From assembly GCF_965363235.1 (NCBI RefSeq), contig NC_134845.1:33156154-33220153 (forward strand): a DNA stretch of 64,000 nucleotides, in the 5' to 3' direction. This document shows positions 21,919-36,900 of the stretch, in pieces (the stretch's first letter is position 1; each line of letters opens with the position of its first letter). The position numbers were made by a program, and so were the translations under genes. The DNA is from Mytilus galloprovincialis (lineage: Eukaryota > Mollusca > Bivalvia > Mytilida > Mytilidae). The notes below the pieces were generated by a model. That model made no database searches and was not told the origin of the DNA. It was given only the letters and a program-made list of their open reading frames with translations.

Positions 21919-24900
21919 CTGAAAAATAAAATATAATTCATATAAAAGAAATTCCAAAATCAGATTCTAAATAAAATTTCCAACATACTTGTACTTATAA
22001 AACCTAACATATATTTGCTTTTGTTGTAGTTCAGTGTTTTGTTTCTGTTGTTCTGTTGTTTTCCTTTTATAGTTTATGTGGTTTTCACCCAGATTTGTGC
22101 TTGCTTTATCAAATTATAACTATTGCACAGTGATATACTACTGTTGCCTATATTTGTCCTAAGTATTTGTTTCTAATAGCTTATATTTATGTACATGATG
22201 TATAAGCATGAATTACTTATTCACATAGTAAGATACATGATCATTTTTTCATGCTTTAATATATAATTAACATAAATAGCAACAAAATGGCTTCCAATAT
22301 AGACACATTACCATGACAAAAATGTATGGATCCATTGTTATTATTCATCATGTTTATGGGATACTATTGTTAGAGGAATGCCTTTATCTGTCTGATCGAC
22401 ATATTATCCATATCTGATTATATTCATTTTCAGTAGAGCATGTAAAAACCATGCGTGTCCTCCAAAGGGAGATAATATCACAGTTCTTTGGAACTGATTA
22501 ATTTAAGGTTTTTTTTAACATTTTTAACGTCTTCCTTACATGTTTTACTTTATTTGGTAGATTAATTACATCATACACAATATCAAAGTCACTACTGTAA
22601 ATTCAACTAAGGCTTTTCTACCTCAGGCATAGATTACCTTAGCTGTATTTGGCATAACTTTTAGGAATTTTCGTTCTTAATGCTCTTCAACTTCGTACTT
22701 TATTTGGCCTTTTAAACTTTTTTGGATTCGAGCGTCACTGATGAGTCTTTTTTAGACGAAACACGCGTTTGGCGTATATACAAAATTTAGTCCTGATATC
22801 TATGATGAGTTTATTCAGAAACTATTGCCTGCATTTATAATTGAGATTTTATAAATGGACAATAATGGGAGATTAATTATTGCGATCTCAGGAAAATCTG
22901 CATACAGATATATGTATCAGATAAGAATGCAAGTTCTTATTATTGTGATACTCACTCAGTCACACATTATTTGCCTTAATAAAAACCTTGCTGTAATTTC
23001 TGAATTTACAGTATTATTTGATCATGCATGGCTGACCTTACCTTCCTCATTACTATAACAATTGCGACAATGTAGCTTGTTGACCCTAACTCTGACGTCA
23101 GCCCCTTGTACTCCATTACCAAGGGCGGAGTGACATACACAACATTTAAAACACTGTACATGGTAGTATAAACCTAGAGACTCTATCACCATGGCTGCTC
23201 CAAAACCTGTAAATATTCAGAATTCAATGTTATCATTCATGTTAACTTTAATAACTGACGATAAATTGACATTAATTAACGCAAATCTAGATCTTGAACA
23301 ATTGTCACTGAGCTAAATCATTAGACTGTTTATTCTAGCATATTTTAGAATCATTAAAAATATTGCATAAATTTCAAAATGTATTGCTTAAAAATATCAT
23401 TATGTATGCAACACACAGTCCTGTTAGATAATTTTCTGTTTAATGATACAAGATAAAAAAAAAAAAATTCATAGCCAAGCTCTGCAATATAATCATTAAC
23501 TTTTTGAAGTCATATTTTGTTACACATTTTTAAGAGCAATAATTTATGACAAAGTATTAACATGATGAAGAAAACATTCTAAATGCTTCTGCTATAAAAA
23601 GGACTTGTTTGTGTCTAGCCTTTGACTGTACATTGATTTTCTGTTAAGATTAATTATTTATTCAAAACAATGGAGTTCACATCTTGATAACGAATGATAA
23701 AAAGATATAGATTTTTTCACTATTTTTATTAAATTCTTTCAATGCAGTAAAGAATTTGTATTTGTCTTTGATAGGGTATGATTCAAAACAAACCAATGGA
23801 TAAGTCTTTAAAAACTTCTAAAAATATATTAAACAAAGCTATTCAAGCCATGTAAGCAAAAATACTGTTATGTTTGGAAATATATCTGATCTATATGAAT
23901 TATATTTAAATAAATATTTTTTAAAACAATACACCAGTTCAAAATGACATAAATTACTTATTGATATAAGATACATGTACAACAGAAATACAGCATGTAC
24001 AGAGTATACTGTAAGTCAACTTATTTTCACGATTTTCACAAGTAAAACAATAACGAGAAAATAAATCATCAAGAACATGTAGAAATTAGATCGTTCCTTT
24101 TACAACATTATTTAAATACCTCAAATAAATTTGAAAATCACAAAATTAAATTGCTGCCAAATAAAATATTCACAAAATTAATTTGGTTTACAGTTTTTAT
24201 GATAAGTATTCACAATTACATTTGGTATTCCTTTCATATTAAATATATATTCCAACCTACCTAGCTCTTGACTACAATGTGAACAAAGCTGTTTCCCACT
24301 GACTGCTACAACTTGTTCAGCGTAACTTTTTGGCGATGAAGGTGAAGTGGGTGATGACACGTTTGATGGGGCTCTAGTTGATGATGAGAAATTGCTGTTA
24401 GAATTACGTCCTGGTTTTGGGGGTACAGGAGGCATAGGTTTTGGTTTGATATTTCCAATACTAAAATTTGCTGGAAGTGTCTGATTCAATTTGTTTTGAG
24501 ATTTAGCACTAAACTGTTTAACTTCGTAACTCCTAGTATTCTGAGGGGACATTGACCCAGAAGGTTGACCATGTCTGTCGTTCTGCCAACGATTAGATAA
24601 AATATCACTCTTTGGTTGAATTGGTCCTGTTTGATAGCCAGACGTGTGACCAGACTTTCTCCGTCTTTCAGCCTCTTCTATTAACCAATGTTCATTAGGG
24701 CTTTCAGATCTTGAAGAATGTTTACTTCCACTATCATTATTTTGTATCCAGTCTTGTGAACTGCGAATTTTTGGTCTTGGAGCATAGTTTAAACCATGTA
24801 TATCCTCTTTTGATAAATTGTCTCTTTGAACATGATTATCATTAGCATTATTTTGCTGTTCATTTTCAGGTCGCCTACTAAAAGGCTTTGCCGTCCTATT

Positions 24901-27900
24901 CATAGCCAACATATCCTCCCTTGACAAATTTTCTCGTTGCTGTGGTTCCTCTTTCGGATGACTAGATCTCCAAGATGAAGAAGTATCTAATGTTCTTGGT
25001 GTGGAATTTGAATTAGCGTAGGCAGAAAAATGGTGATTTTCTGGCCTTGACCTTGAATACCTATCACTTCCATGTTTATTATCACTATATGTATTATATT
25101 GGTCACTATTCCTATTGTCATTCTGATGTTTACTTAATTCCATCTTTTCACGCTCCATTGAAGCTTTCATCTCCTCAATTCTTTGCTTTTCCCTTTGAAG
25201 TTTCTCCTGTAAAATAATGAATATAAATTTTAAAATCAGTTTTTTACTTCAATCTGTGTACACCTGGTTGCTTGAAGTTCAGGTACTTTATACAAAAGGT
25301 ATATTACATATTAGAAATTTTAAATAGTCAGAAAACCATGTTAATTTTTCAATATTGTGTTTTTGTCTAGACTAAGAACAATTTACAGCTTGTCGTAGGT
25401 TGGGAGAGCTTGTCCTTTCTGAAGGTCATTCATTACTCATGTAGTGAAATAATTATAAAATTGGTTACGAAAATATTTCATCATATTTCATAAAGATAAT
25501 TTCAGTGCAATCTTCCATCCTGATAACTGCATGGTTATGTGAAAAATGCACTTCATTTCATTTTAGATGTTTATTGACATTCAATATTTACATTTACCGA
25601 TCCTCTGTGTTTATTGTCAGTTTAATCGTCTAGCTTCATAGAATTGTTGAAAGTCATATATCAAAAGATAGTTTTTATAAATAAGTTTGTATATAACATG
25701 TATAACAAGTAAACATTTCGGTAATTATCAATTTTACAAGTACAAAGCTATGATTGAAATACAGGACCAGGTGCTTTATGCAAATTTTGGATGCATTTAT
25801 TTATTATGTTATAGATAAACTTGAATAGTTACATAACATGCATGTTTTACAAGACAATCCAGATTCCAGAGACATTCCAAAATTTATTTATTTCCCAATA
25901 AAATGTACTATTCATGACAGCACGTGCATTCCATAACAATGTCACAGCAGTGCATGGGAAAACAAACTGCAAATTTCAAGTAACTCATAATTTCATGGTT
26001 GTAGCAAAAAAGCGCAATTTAAAAAAAATGAATGTTTTTTCTATAGAGTTGTAAGAGAATGTATCAGCCAAAATGTTTAGTATCCAGTGTTCCCATGCTT
26101 TCCATGAAATGTGCATTAGGCAAATCTTTAACAGCCTAATAAAATTACTAAAATAAGCATTCAATTCTTAATCCAATTTTTTAAACATGTGGGAAAGTTG
26201 AAATATTTTCTGTGGAGTTACATTGTTGGTGAATACACAATACAGTTTCTTGCTTGAGATAGGTTCAAGGGTTATCATACAAGTTAAGAAAAGAATGGTA
26301 CAAATCAGTTTTCTGTAATAACATGAATAACAAATCAACATTTACCTCTTCCTCCCTCAATTGTGCCTCTTTCTCTTGGATTCTTCTTTGTTCTTCTTCC
26401 TCCCATTGTCTCCTTTCATATTCCATCCTTTCTTTTTCTTCGTGTCTAATTCTCTCCCTTTCAGCTTCAAGGTCATATTGCAACTGGTCTTTTTCTATTC
26501 AAAGTTTAAATAATTATAAATTTATCAATTGAGCTGAAAACAATGGGCAGGTTATCTTAATTCTGCATTTAGTGCAAAACTTATGACAAAACTTACAAAT
26601 TATGTATAAACAACTCTTGCTTTCCTTTTATCAAAACTGCAATCTTATTCAATAATGTCTATATTTAAAAGACACAGAAACAGTTTTTAATAATGTCAGC
26701 AACTGCTATTTTAAATAATTTCAATTTCAATTATTTCAATTAAATGAAACCGTACAAGAGACATCTGGCTTTTTGCCTAATAATTACAATTTATAACACA
26801 ATATCTGTTAATGATGTCTACTTTTACTGGGTTTTTTTTTGGTGTTTCTTTGACAAAACCAATCATAAGTATTAGATTTACCTTTGGAATTATTGTCTCC
26901 TATGTTGAAATGGAAGTTGTACTGTGGAAGACTTACATCACTAAAAATAAATAGAGAACATGTATGTATGTTTTAGTAAGATACATAAACAGAATTTTCC
27001 GAGAGGGGTGAAACATTAGCTTTGAAAATTAAAGAATCTATATGAGCACGCTCACATACCCCATGCCCCCACATTGTCACTGGGCAAACACAATCTGACC
27101 AGATTCTGACATGAAGCTGAAACACTAAAAATTCCTACAAAAGTCAATGGATAAAAATTTCTTGTGTATATCTACATATTATGTCCATATTATTAACAAA
27201 GTTTTATAATATGCTGTTGTGTGTTTTCAGAAACGATCATAAACCTTGTAATGATAAACTATTGCAGCAGTATGCTTTGGCCAAAATTCTAAGTTCAAAG
27301 TGTGCTCATAGACAAACACTTTAATCATAATTTCCTGTCAATATGTACATCTTCATAGATTGCTATAACTATTTACAAAATTTCAAGAAATTCTGTTCTG
27401 TAGATACAGAGTAGTTGCTATGACAAACTGTTGCAGTAGTATACTATACGAATGTTCACATACCTTTCATCCATTCTGTTTCTGGGATCTATAACCAGTG
27501 ATGAACTAGAGGCATTGTTGCTCTGAGATGGAGCAGACATGTTAAAAGACTGTGAGGAAGGTTCTTGTGTAAATTCTAATATGACAGGCTGACCAACCAC
27601 TGCATGAGGTTTAGCACCATTCATATGATTCTGAAATTTATTAATACCATAAATTGATGCTCAATTGCGTAAAAATACTTCTCTCTTGTAATCTAAAATT
27701 ACTATGAACTTGTACTAAAGTTTCATCTTCCTATTTACACATTTTTAGATTTTTTTCAAATTACAATTATTTCCCTTTGGCTGTTATCCATAACATACAA
27801 GTATTGAATTAGAATAGCTAATTTTTTTCTGCTTGAACTGTGGATTCATTAGTTTTTTGGAGGTATGAATTTTCTAGGATTAGGAACAATTATATTTTCA

Positions 27901-30900
27901 TGAATATTTGAGTTCAGGGTTTCAAAAGTTGCCATTCAAGCATTACAATTTTTACTAAGTCGTGCATTGTAATTTGTGGGTAATTCTTTCCAATGAATGA
28001 CAAGCAGGCCCGTAGCCAGGAATTTCCAAAGGGGGGTTCGTTGGATTCATGAACTCGATTTTAACAGTCAAAATTTGAACAAAACGTTGACTGTGCTTAT
28101 TTGATTTCAAGGGGGAGTTCGCCCCGTTCAGACGAACCCCCCTGGCTACGGGTATGACAACAATTTAGTTTCAGCTGAATAATAATCAATCAACAGCATT
28201 TTATGAAACTATCAAATTTTATTATAAATGAGAAATAATGGATAATATTGTGAATACACTAACCTGTGCAATATCATCCTCAGGAAATCTGGGAGAAGAT
28301 GCTGTAGAATCGAGAGAGGCAGCACTTAATCTTTTGTCATCATTATTAATACTACTGCTACTGGAATACTCTGACCGTGGACGAGGTCTTTGCCATCTTC
28401 GTAGAATTTCTGGAGGACCAAAGCCTCCTGATGATTGGCTGGGACTAAGATCTTCATGTCTATCTTCTCTGTGATTTGTATGTACAGGTAGATCTATGTG
28501 GTTCACTTCAGGCTTTGTGGCTCTGGTGACAGGAATTTCTCTTACTCTCCTGGATGTGTCTAAAAAAAAAAATTATATATATACATTATATATTACTGAT
28601 GCAAAATATTTGTGAATTACTATCAAATTAGAAAATTTGTTAACAGGAAAATCAGTATATTTATTTCTGAAGTAAATATATGATCCTGCACAGGTTTACG
28701 CCAAGGTTTAAGAAGTTCAGAGCATTTTAATTGACAAAGGGATATTGGAACATTTTGCATCTATCATTCAGACTTCTGTATGTATGTATGTGGTGTGGTA
28801 TACACATTTCAACAAAAGGATGCTTTTAATTCAAGATACAAGAACTGAAAATGAAATCAAGATAATTGATTTTTGGTTGTTTAGAATTTAAGACTTTGTG
28901 TCGCCACAACTCGTGCTGCTAAAACTGTGTAATGTTTTCAAGACTTACCCTTTTTCACCTTTTTTTCTTTTGGTCATTGCACTCTGTTTATCTAGTATGA
29001 CTAATACATTTGTAGTGCCCTTTTGTGTTTTCAGATATTTCAATGGTGGTTGAAACTCCTCACACATAGTTAGAATGTAGGTTCAATTTTCTTTTTTAAC
29101 AATGGCTTTAATTTTTTCAGGTGTTTCTTTGTTATTCAAAAGAATTATTTCATATCTGATAAAAAGCTATGCAAATGACATTATTTACCATGCATTGTCT
29201 CATATTATCAAAAAGGAGTTTTTATATTCCAAATATAATTCTTTACTTATATTTAACACTTGCAAAACACTTTTTATAACATTTACCCTCTTCTGGTGGT
29301 CTTGACCTATGAACTCTAATTGTAGGTTTTTCTTCCTCTATCTTTTCATATGATGGGGAAGTCTGTTGCAAAACTGGTTCCTCTTTTGTGACTGGTTCTT
29401 CAGTCTTATTATATGATGTGTATGACCTATGGTAGGACGATTCCTCATTAGGTTTGGATTGTGGAATAATCTGATCTTCTATCGCAGCCTCTTCTCTTTC
29501 TGTGACTTTCTGATGAAAAAAATAAGACATTATTAAACATCCATTATTTATTTGGGTTTTCAATCTATTAATACAGCCATTCTCCACATATATAAAAAGG
29601 AATTTGTAGGTTTTACAGCCAATTTCATTCAGTGTGTAGCTAAAGGTAATATCTTTGGTTAGCTTGCTTGCTAGCTGAACCATGGAGTCATTATAAGGTT
29701 AGGTAAACTACCCTCCTTTAAGAATTGACTAGTCCAACAGATAACCAATCTATCTGTCTGTAGGACTAGGCTACTTCAAAAGGAGGGTAGTAAACCTTAC
29801 CAAATAATGAATTTACGGTTCAGCTAGCAAGCAAGCTAACCAAAGATATTGCATTTAGCTACATACTCAATGAAATTGTCTGTAGCCTAATTTTTATTTA
29901 AGTTTGCATATCTGTTTACAAGACATCTTCCTAACTACAACTGCATATTTTATTTAAATACATATTTCTACAAGTTATAATTAAATACAAATGAATTGCT
30001 TCATTGTTATTTTCCTAATGAACTTTTTCACAGTAAATTTATTTTAATTTTTACCTCTTCATTTGTAGATGATTTTGCCCCTGACATTTGCTCCATGATC
30101 CATTCTTTTTCACGACCTAGTTCTGTCAGTATACTTGTCTTCTGTAAACAAACAAAAATGTTTTCATAAGTTTTTAGTTTTTTTGTAAACCTATTTTACT
30201 TTTATAATTAATTGACTTGAACAAGGTTTTTTCCAAGGTAATTATTATATTAATTCAGAAATGTTGGGTTCATTAATCATAGGGATTGTTGAAAAATGGA
30301 CCAAAAAATGGGATATTAATTTAATATTGCAATTTCAGGAAATGCTGCATAGGAATAATCCGATCAAAACTTTAGGGTCTTTCATAGCTGACTTTGTGGT
30401 ATTGGCTTTGCTCATAGTTGAAGGACATAGTGACCTACAGTTGTTAACTTCTATATCTTTTGGTCTCTTATAGAGAGATGTCTCATCACATTTTTTTTAT
30501 GCAGACTTCATATATGCTCATTGGTAATTTTTCTGCAGAAAATTAGGTTATGGTAAAGGTCTTTTCAAATGAGCAGACAGGAACGTCTAGAGAGCTGATA
30601 TTTAAAGAGAACTAACTTGGCTCCCTATTAGAACAGTGCATTACTTATGAAATGAAAGTTCCATTAAAAACATATAGTAAACTATGAAATAGTTAAATAC
30701 CGGTTCTGTATCTTCTTGTGTATTAAAATTATAATTCGGCCTCTGCCTCCTTCGTTGATAGGGAGGTAGTGATGTATCCATCTCAGTTGGCTTAGGTGAT
30801 GATTCTGTGACTTTTGTAGCTGTTGTTGTTATAACTTCCTCCTTTGGAGGAGCACTCTCTATAGTTTTCTCTGGAGATGGTCTAGTTCTTGCAGAGAATT

Positions 30901-33900
30901 CATGTGTAGATCTTGCAAATCGTGGTGCTTCATCTGTGGAGGAAGACTCTGTAGTTCTAGATGCTGGTGAAGGGTCATGTGACCTTAGTGGTGACTCTTG
31001 GGAAGATGGTGATTCTGTTCTACGAGATAAAGATGATGTTTGATATGATGACCTTGTCCTCTGTGTAGTTTCAGGAGTTGAAGGAGACTCAGATACCCTT
31101 GATGATGTTCGTGAAGGTTGGAATGTTGACTTTGTAGAGAAGGAGGTTTCTGGTTCTACAGAGGAATTTAAAGAAGGATGGAAAGCATCGTCATCTTCAT
31201 CATCCTCCTCATCTTCTTCATCTTCTGAGTCCTCTATAAAAAATACAATTATATTTATTATTAAATTGAGGTCAAGATTAAAAAGAGGGCCTCTGTGGCC
31301 TAAGTAGTTATTACTGTTATCACTAGCCAGTCAACACTGAGGTTGGGAGTTCTAACCTCGCTCGTGTAGGTCCACTGAACTTCAATTTTAATTGACTAGG
31401 ATTGTCAGTTTTAAGGTCAGTGGTTTACTCCGTGCACTCTGGTTTCCCCCCATGAAATAGCCTAAATGTGGTGCTTAAAAATGGCATTAAAACACCAAAA
31501 AACAAATCAAATCAAATCAAGATTCAAAATTAAATTTAAGGTTTTCAAACAGTACTTTTTTTTTCTATTTGCAGAAAGATCAATTAGAGAAATAGCTAAA
31601 TATAAGTCATCATTTATAAAGTGTACCCTTAATCTTCCATTGTAGCAGCACTTATAATATCACTTATCATCAATCACTTTTATACAGGATATATATTGAA
31701 ATCTTCATTTTAAAAGATATATAAACCAATAAATAATTATATACAGGTTAGAGAGCTTGCGGTATCTCCTTCAATAAATAATTATATACAGGTTAGAGAG
31801 CTAGAGGTATCTCCATCAATCATAAACCTTTTAGACACTCTCACAATGTACAAGGATTATTTAGATTTTTTAATACAGTCAAGTTTTAATTAACTTTTGT
31901 GAATTCTTCCATTATGAAAAATTAACCTTATTTTTCTTTTACTCAATAAATATGCATACAAACAGATATACTTTGATTTGCTATATTTTTATTGTGAGCA
32001 AACATATTCTTATATAGTTTCTAATTTTAATTTTGAATTGACAAATATGGTTCCGGAAAAAAGTGCATGTAGACAAAAATTAAATTATGCAAATAAATTT
32101 CAGAAGTTAAGAGAATTAAATAATTGTTTGTCAAATAAATCCAACATTAACTGTTGTTAAATTTGCTAACAATTACAAAACCCACTGTTGTCAAATATGC
32201 AAACTATTACAAAACCTATATATGCACTAGACAAAATACTCCCACAATGCATTTTTATCATGTTTATTATTTGATATCAGGATTCCAACATGACATGGTA
32301 TTTAACTCATCACAATCTTTACTATTGATCATTAAGGTGTGGATAGCTTTTAAAATATTTTCAACATGTAATTAACTTGTTTTCAAGTCACACCTACACA
32401 TTGTTTTGAAAAGACAGCATAATTAAGACTATGTAAAATAAATTATATGGTTTGAAAATACAACACACATTTTGTTTATCGCCATCTATGAATTTATGAA
32501 TTAAACCTCAATTTACAGTCTAGATCTGCAGATGTCTATAATGTCATTCTAAAGTTTGTATATTTATAAATGGAAATATGCTTAATTCCATTAAAGTGTT
32601 ATCTACTTAGAGCTCCTTTAGTGTTTATAACCATCAAAATAAGAGAGGGGCTTCATAATGTTGAGCGGTCTAAGTAGTGGAATTACTGAATCACTAGCCA
32701 CTATCAACATTGAGGTTGTGCTCAACTTTGATGTTAATTAACTAGATTGTTAGTTTTCCTACAGAAGGTAAGTTGCTCTCTCCAGGCACTACACAGCTTC
32801 CTCCGCCAATAAAAACTGACTACCCCAAATAAGCACACAATAGTTCCAAAAATTATGTTAACTATCAATCAATCAAAATAAGTGGAATTGTTCCTTCTTC
32901 TAATACAGCTCTAGAACAAATTCAAAAGCTATATTATGGAAAGTTGCAAGAAACTGTTATGGTATTGGATTCCTTCTTTACATTAATAATAGTTTCAATA
33001 ACTACAAGAACTTTAAGCTTATTTTTATATGTAGCTAAGATTTTGTTTGTTAGTCATTTTTTCTTAAAATTTTCAACAATATTTATTCTGTCAATATTTT
33101 ACAAGGAATACCATAGAATGATCATCCTCTAGATTTTTAATGTTTGTTCTTCTATTGTTAGGTTTCTGTCTCATTGGTATGACCCTTGAACTTCTTTTAT
33201 CTATATTTTAATAAATTTTTAACAGCAATGACATTGTAAAAGAACCAGGTTAACTACTTCTATATATATACCCATATTTCAGGTATAAATCACTTTATGT
33301 AACTAAATTTCATTTTGCCCTAGTCATTGGTAAATATCCATTAAAAATATACACCCAAATTAATGTTCTGAAGCCAAAATATTTGAAATTTTAAAGAATT
33401 TGAGGAATCTGTGTTACTGATACCACTTTAGATTTTGTTTGAAGTAAAATATCATTTCAAACATCATCCATACATGTATCTATAGTAACAAACCTGCATT
33501 ATATCTCCTAACACGAATTTCTAACTCTCCTTTCTTGTTAGCATCATCAATGACCTTGCGAACCATAGCTTGTGTCATGATGCCAATATCACGGTTATTT
33601 ACAGAAATTATCTCGTCTTTGGCTTGTACTTCACATACATCAGCAGCACTACCTAAAAAGAGGAAATATTATTAAATTAAAATTTTTGTACATGTACTAT
33701 ATGATTTAGATATTTGTTGTCACTTGCATTTAATAGTTAAAATGGTACCTTTATTTTTTTAATTAAAAATCTTTCCCTTCAAGCAGACGGGAATAATGTA
33801 TTCATACAAACATGAAAAATATTTTTTTCATTATCAAGATGATGGTGGTTATTAATACATGTATATTGAATGTCAAAGGCAACATAAATCAATGTACAGC

Positions 33901-36900
33901 CTAGGATATAATCCCCTTTATATGCCGTTTTAACTTTTACTATGCTCAGTACCAAAATGCTTGCCAACCAAAGTTAAGGTTACATGAAGAATACTCATGG
34001 TTTGCATGTATATCATATAGATAAGGTTACAGCTCATAGATATTTCACTTTAAGGAATGTTTATTATGAAATATATCTTTCAAGAATCAGTACTATAAAC
34101 TTTCTGAATTTTCAACCAGAATGTAATTCTATTATAGAGATACAAAGTGATTGAAAAGGAAATAAACGAAAAAGGGATTGTTGGTTAAGCTTGATAGTCC
34201 CAAAAACTGTTTTCAGATTTTCATACTAGATAAAAATCTCAATTCCTAGATTAATTCCATACATTTCAACAGATGTTAGAATAGAAAGTATCATTCATGT
34301 TTTTTTTTACAAATGTGTGGATCAGACAGGTCCTCAATTTCCACAGGATATAGCACTATTTCTAAAATGGATAGATTGAAAGTTGTTTTTATATGCAAGG
34401 CTAGCATTAACATATTTAGTTCATAAATTACATTATGTCAGGAAATTTTTGTATGTTCCAGATATGCATTTTTCATTTATATAGTATACAGAAAGATGAA
34501 TGTTGAATCCTGGATTTCTTTTGATTAGAGTGTTTTGCTGTTTTATTGACAATGATTGATATCTATAACTTTAGCTTCTCCTTTTATCCCTATACAAACC
34601 GGTTTTACATTTGTTTGTTATGGTTTATGAACAAATATGCATGAAAAATGTAATATGACCGGAAAAAATATTAAACAGACAGATAAATGTTATAAATATG
34701 ACATGTGTTATGGGGTGGTACACAGTTAATAAATAGGACAAAATATGAAACAGAAAATATAATGTGTATAAATATTTCCTAAGATTAATACAAATTAGCT
34801 TAACAAGTATTATTATAAATGGTGTAATGTTACAATGTGTTTTAGCCAGAAGTTATGTGACAAATAATAAACTATGCCATTATTTATTGTAATGTATGTT
34901 TCAGGTCTACGTGTAAACAAGTTTGACCTTGAGAGATAACAGTCATAGGAGAAAAAGTAGAATTTAAATTAATAATTGAAGAGAATAATTATGAACCTTA
35001 ATGAAACATAAAGACAAATGAGTTTCTTATAGATACAGATTCATTCCGCGTTACAAAAAGATTGAAATTTATTCCCCTTTTCAAACTGGCTTTAAAAAGA
35101 TTATAAAATAAAAATTGTTAGTTGAGTATCGTCAAGTGTTAAGTGACCTGAAATAAGTGAGGTCGTGCCCTTTGACCCTTCACCTTAGTTACCAGTGTTG
35201 GTAACTATGTCTACTCACCATTTACAAATATAGAAACCCCTGAATCTGTTTTGAATAATGAAATGACAATGATAAATACATGTATGATATCGTAAATAGA
35301 GGATTTCTGGGTTGTAACATAATGATTCATCTACATCTTACAAGAGCAAAGAGAGAGGGTGGAGATGGGGTTTACAAAATAGAGATTATTAAGGTGAATA
35401 AATATAAGGATAGAGAAGGATGGGCCTAAATCAGTGAAGAAATGAAGAACCCCTCCTAATCCAGACCCTCCCATAAGGCTTTATCTAGATTGATGAAAGA
35501 ATATGGAAGTGTCTGAAATGAACTTGGAATGGGATTGGGTGTAGCTTCTATGGGCCAAGAACATTTTCAAAGCTAGATGCTATTTTCAATTTTGATATAT
35601 TCTACATTTTTTTAATATTATAAGTTTCTTTTACTTTAAAAAAATTGAACACATACATTATATTTTCCCCCCAAGAGGCGTTCCCTGTCAAGCAGTGTTA
35701 ATACCACGACTTAAAAGGTAGTGCAAACACACCAGGAAAAGTCATTATTAACCTTGCAAATGACCTTTATTAATAATATTGACAATGTTTTTGAAAAAAA
35801 ACAAGACATGGAAATTCTTTCTTTTTGGCTGACTTGTACATAAGTTATATACTGTAGATATTGTTTTAGAAGACAAGTGACATGTCTTGGTCCTTGTACC
35901 TGGTACTTAATTATGTATGATCTATTATTAACACTCATACGCAATGTTTATGCCATAAGGTAGTCATAATTTACTCGTAAATATGTCAGACAAATATTCG
36001 GTCCAGTAGAAAAAAGTCACCTATTGCCCCTAAGAACAAATTAATATCCTTTTATAACATTTTTTTTTAAAAAGCAATACTTTTTCCTGTTTGTCTTATG
36101 CCACAGTTTCTAGTTTAAATCTAAATTAATATCTTTTCTACAGACACTTTACCAGACCCCGTCTTACTTAAAGTGCCATTGAACTTTTTCTGTCTCTTTT
36201 TAAATATATATCATGTATATGTTTTTAGTAAAAATATTTATAAATTTATGAATTCCTCTCTTAAAAATATTATCTTGCTTTTTTCAGTTAAGTCTTGACT
36301 TTTCATCTTGTAGCAATTAGAAAATTCAAACAATATTCACTCATGTTACTGGTGCATGAACTATGCAAAGCTTTAATCTTCTTCAAATGGCACATCTCTT
36401 ATACATGTTATATAGCTATCTATATACAAAATAGGGTTAAATAGGATGTTCACTTATTTTTGTCTGTCTTAAGATACCTTAATCAAATAAATTAATCAGT
36501 TTTTATATGTTTTTAAAAATGTTAAGATGACACAAAGGCTCCAATGAAATATTTTTCTAATGGATATTCAGTTTCTTCACCTTTGGCGAAAAATTAATAT
36601 AATGATGCAGCATAACTGAATGAGGAAAGTTTTTTTAAACAAAATTTTACTTATAAAAATATCTTCATTTACCCCTTAGCTATGATTCTTAGATAGATAA
36701 AAATATTAGAGGGTTAACATTAAAGATGCCCTTTTACACTTCTCTCATCCGTTTAAATATATATGATCTTTAAATCATAATTCATTTTTTTTAATACGAA
36801 AAAACTAAATCTATATGATACTATCTTTAACCTACATTAAAAATAATTAAATAAAGCCATCACATTTTAATAAGGAGAGAGATAGGACCAGTGCTTAAAA

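Noticed and set aside
24178..24260. Continuation of the LIM-containing exon beyond CSHCSQEL
   Set aside because: The open frame continues to 24,178, but it lacks the remaining zinc ligands, while GTAGGT at 24,255-24,260 joins in phase to an exon that has them.
28238..28474. 78-codon plus-strand frame
   Set aside because: Antisense shadow of LMO7-like exon 11.
30807..31043. 78-codon plus-strand frame
   Set aside because: Shadow of LMO7-like exon 8 on the minus strand, which has splice sites, phase and composition in its favour.
31283..31360. tRNA gene
   Set aside because: A-box and B-box phrases are present but the cloverleaf does not close and a SINE body with an aaatc tail follows.
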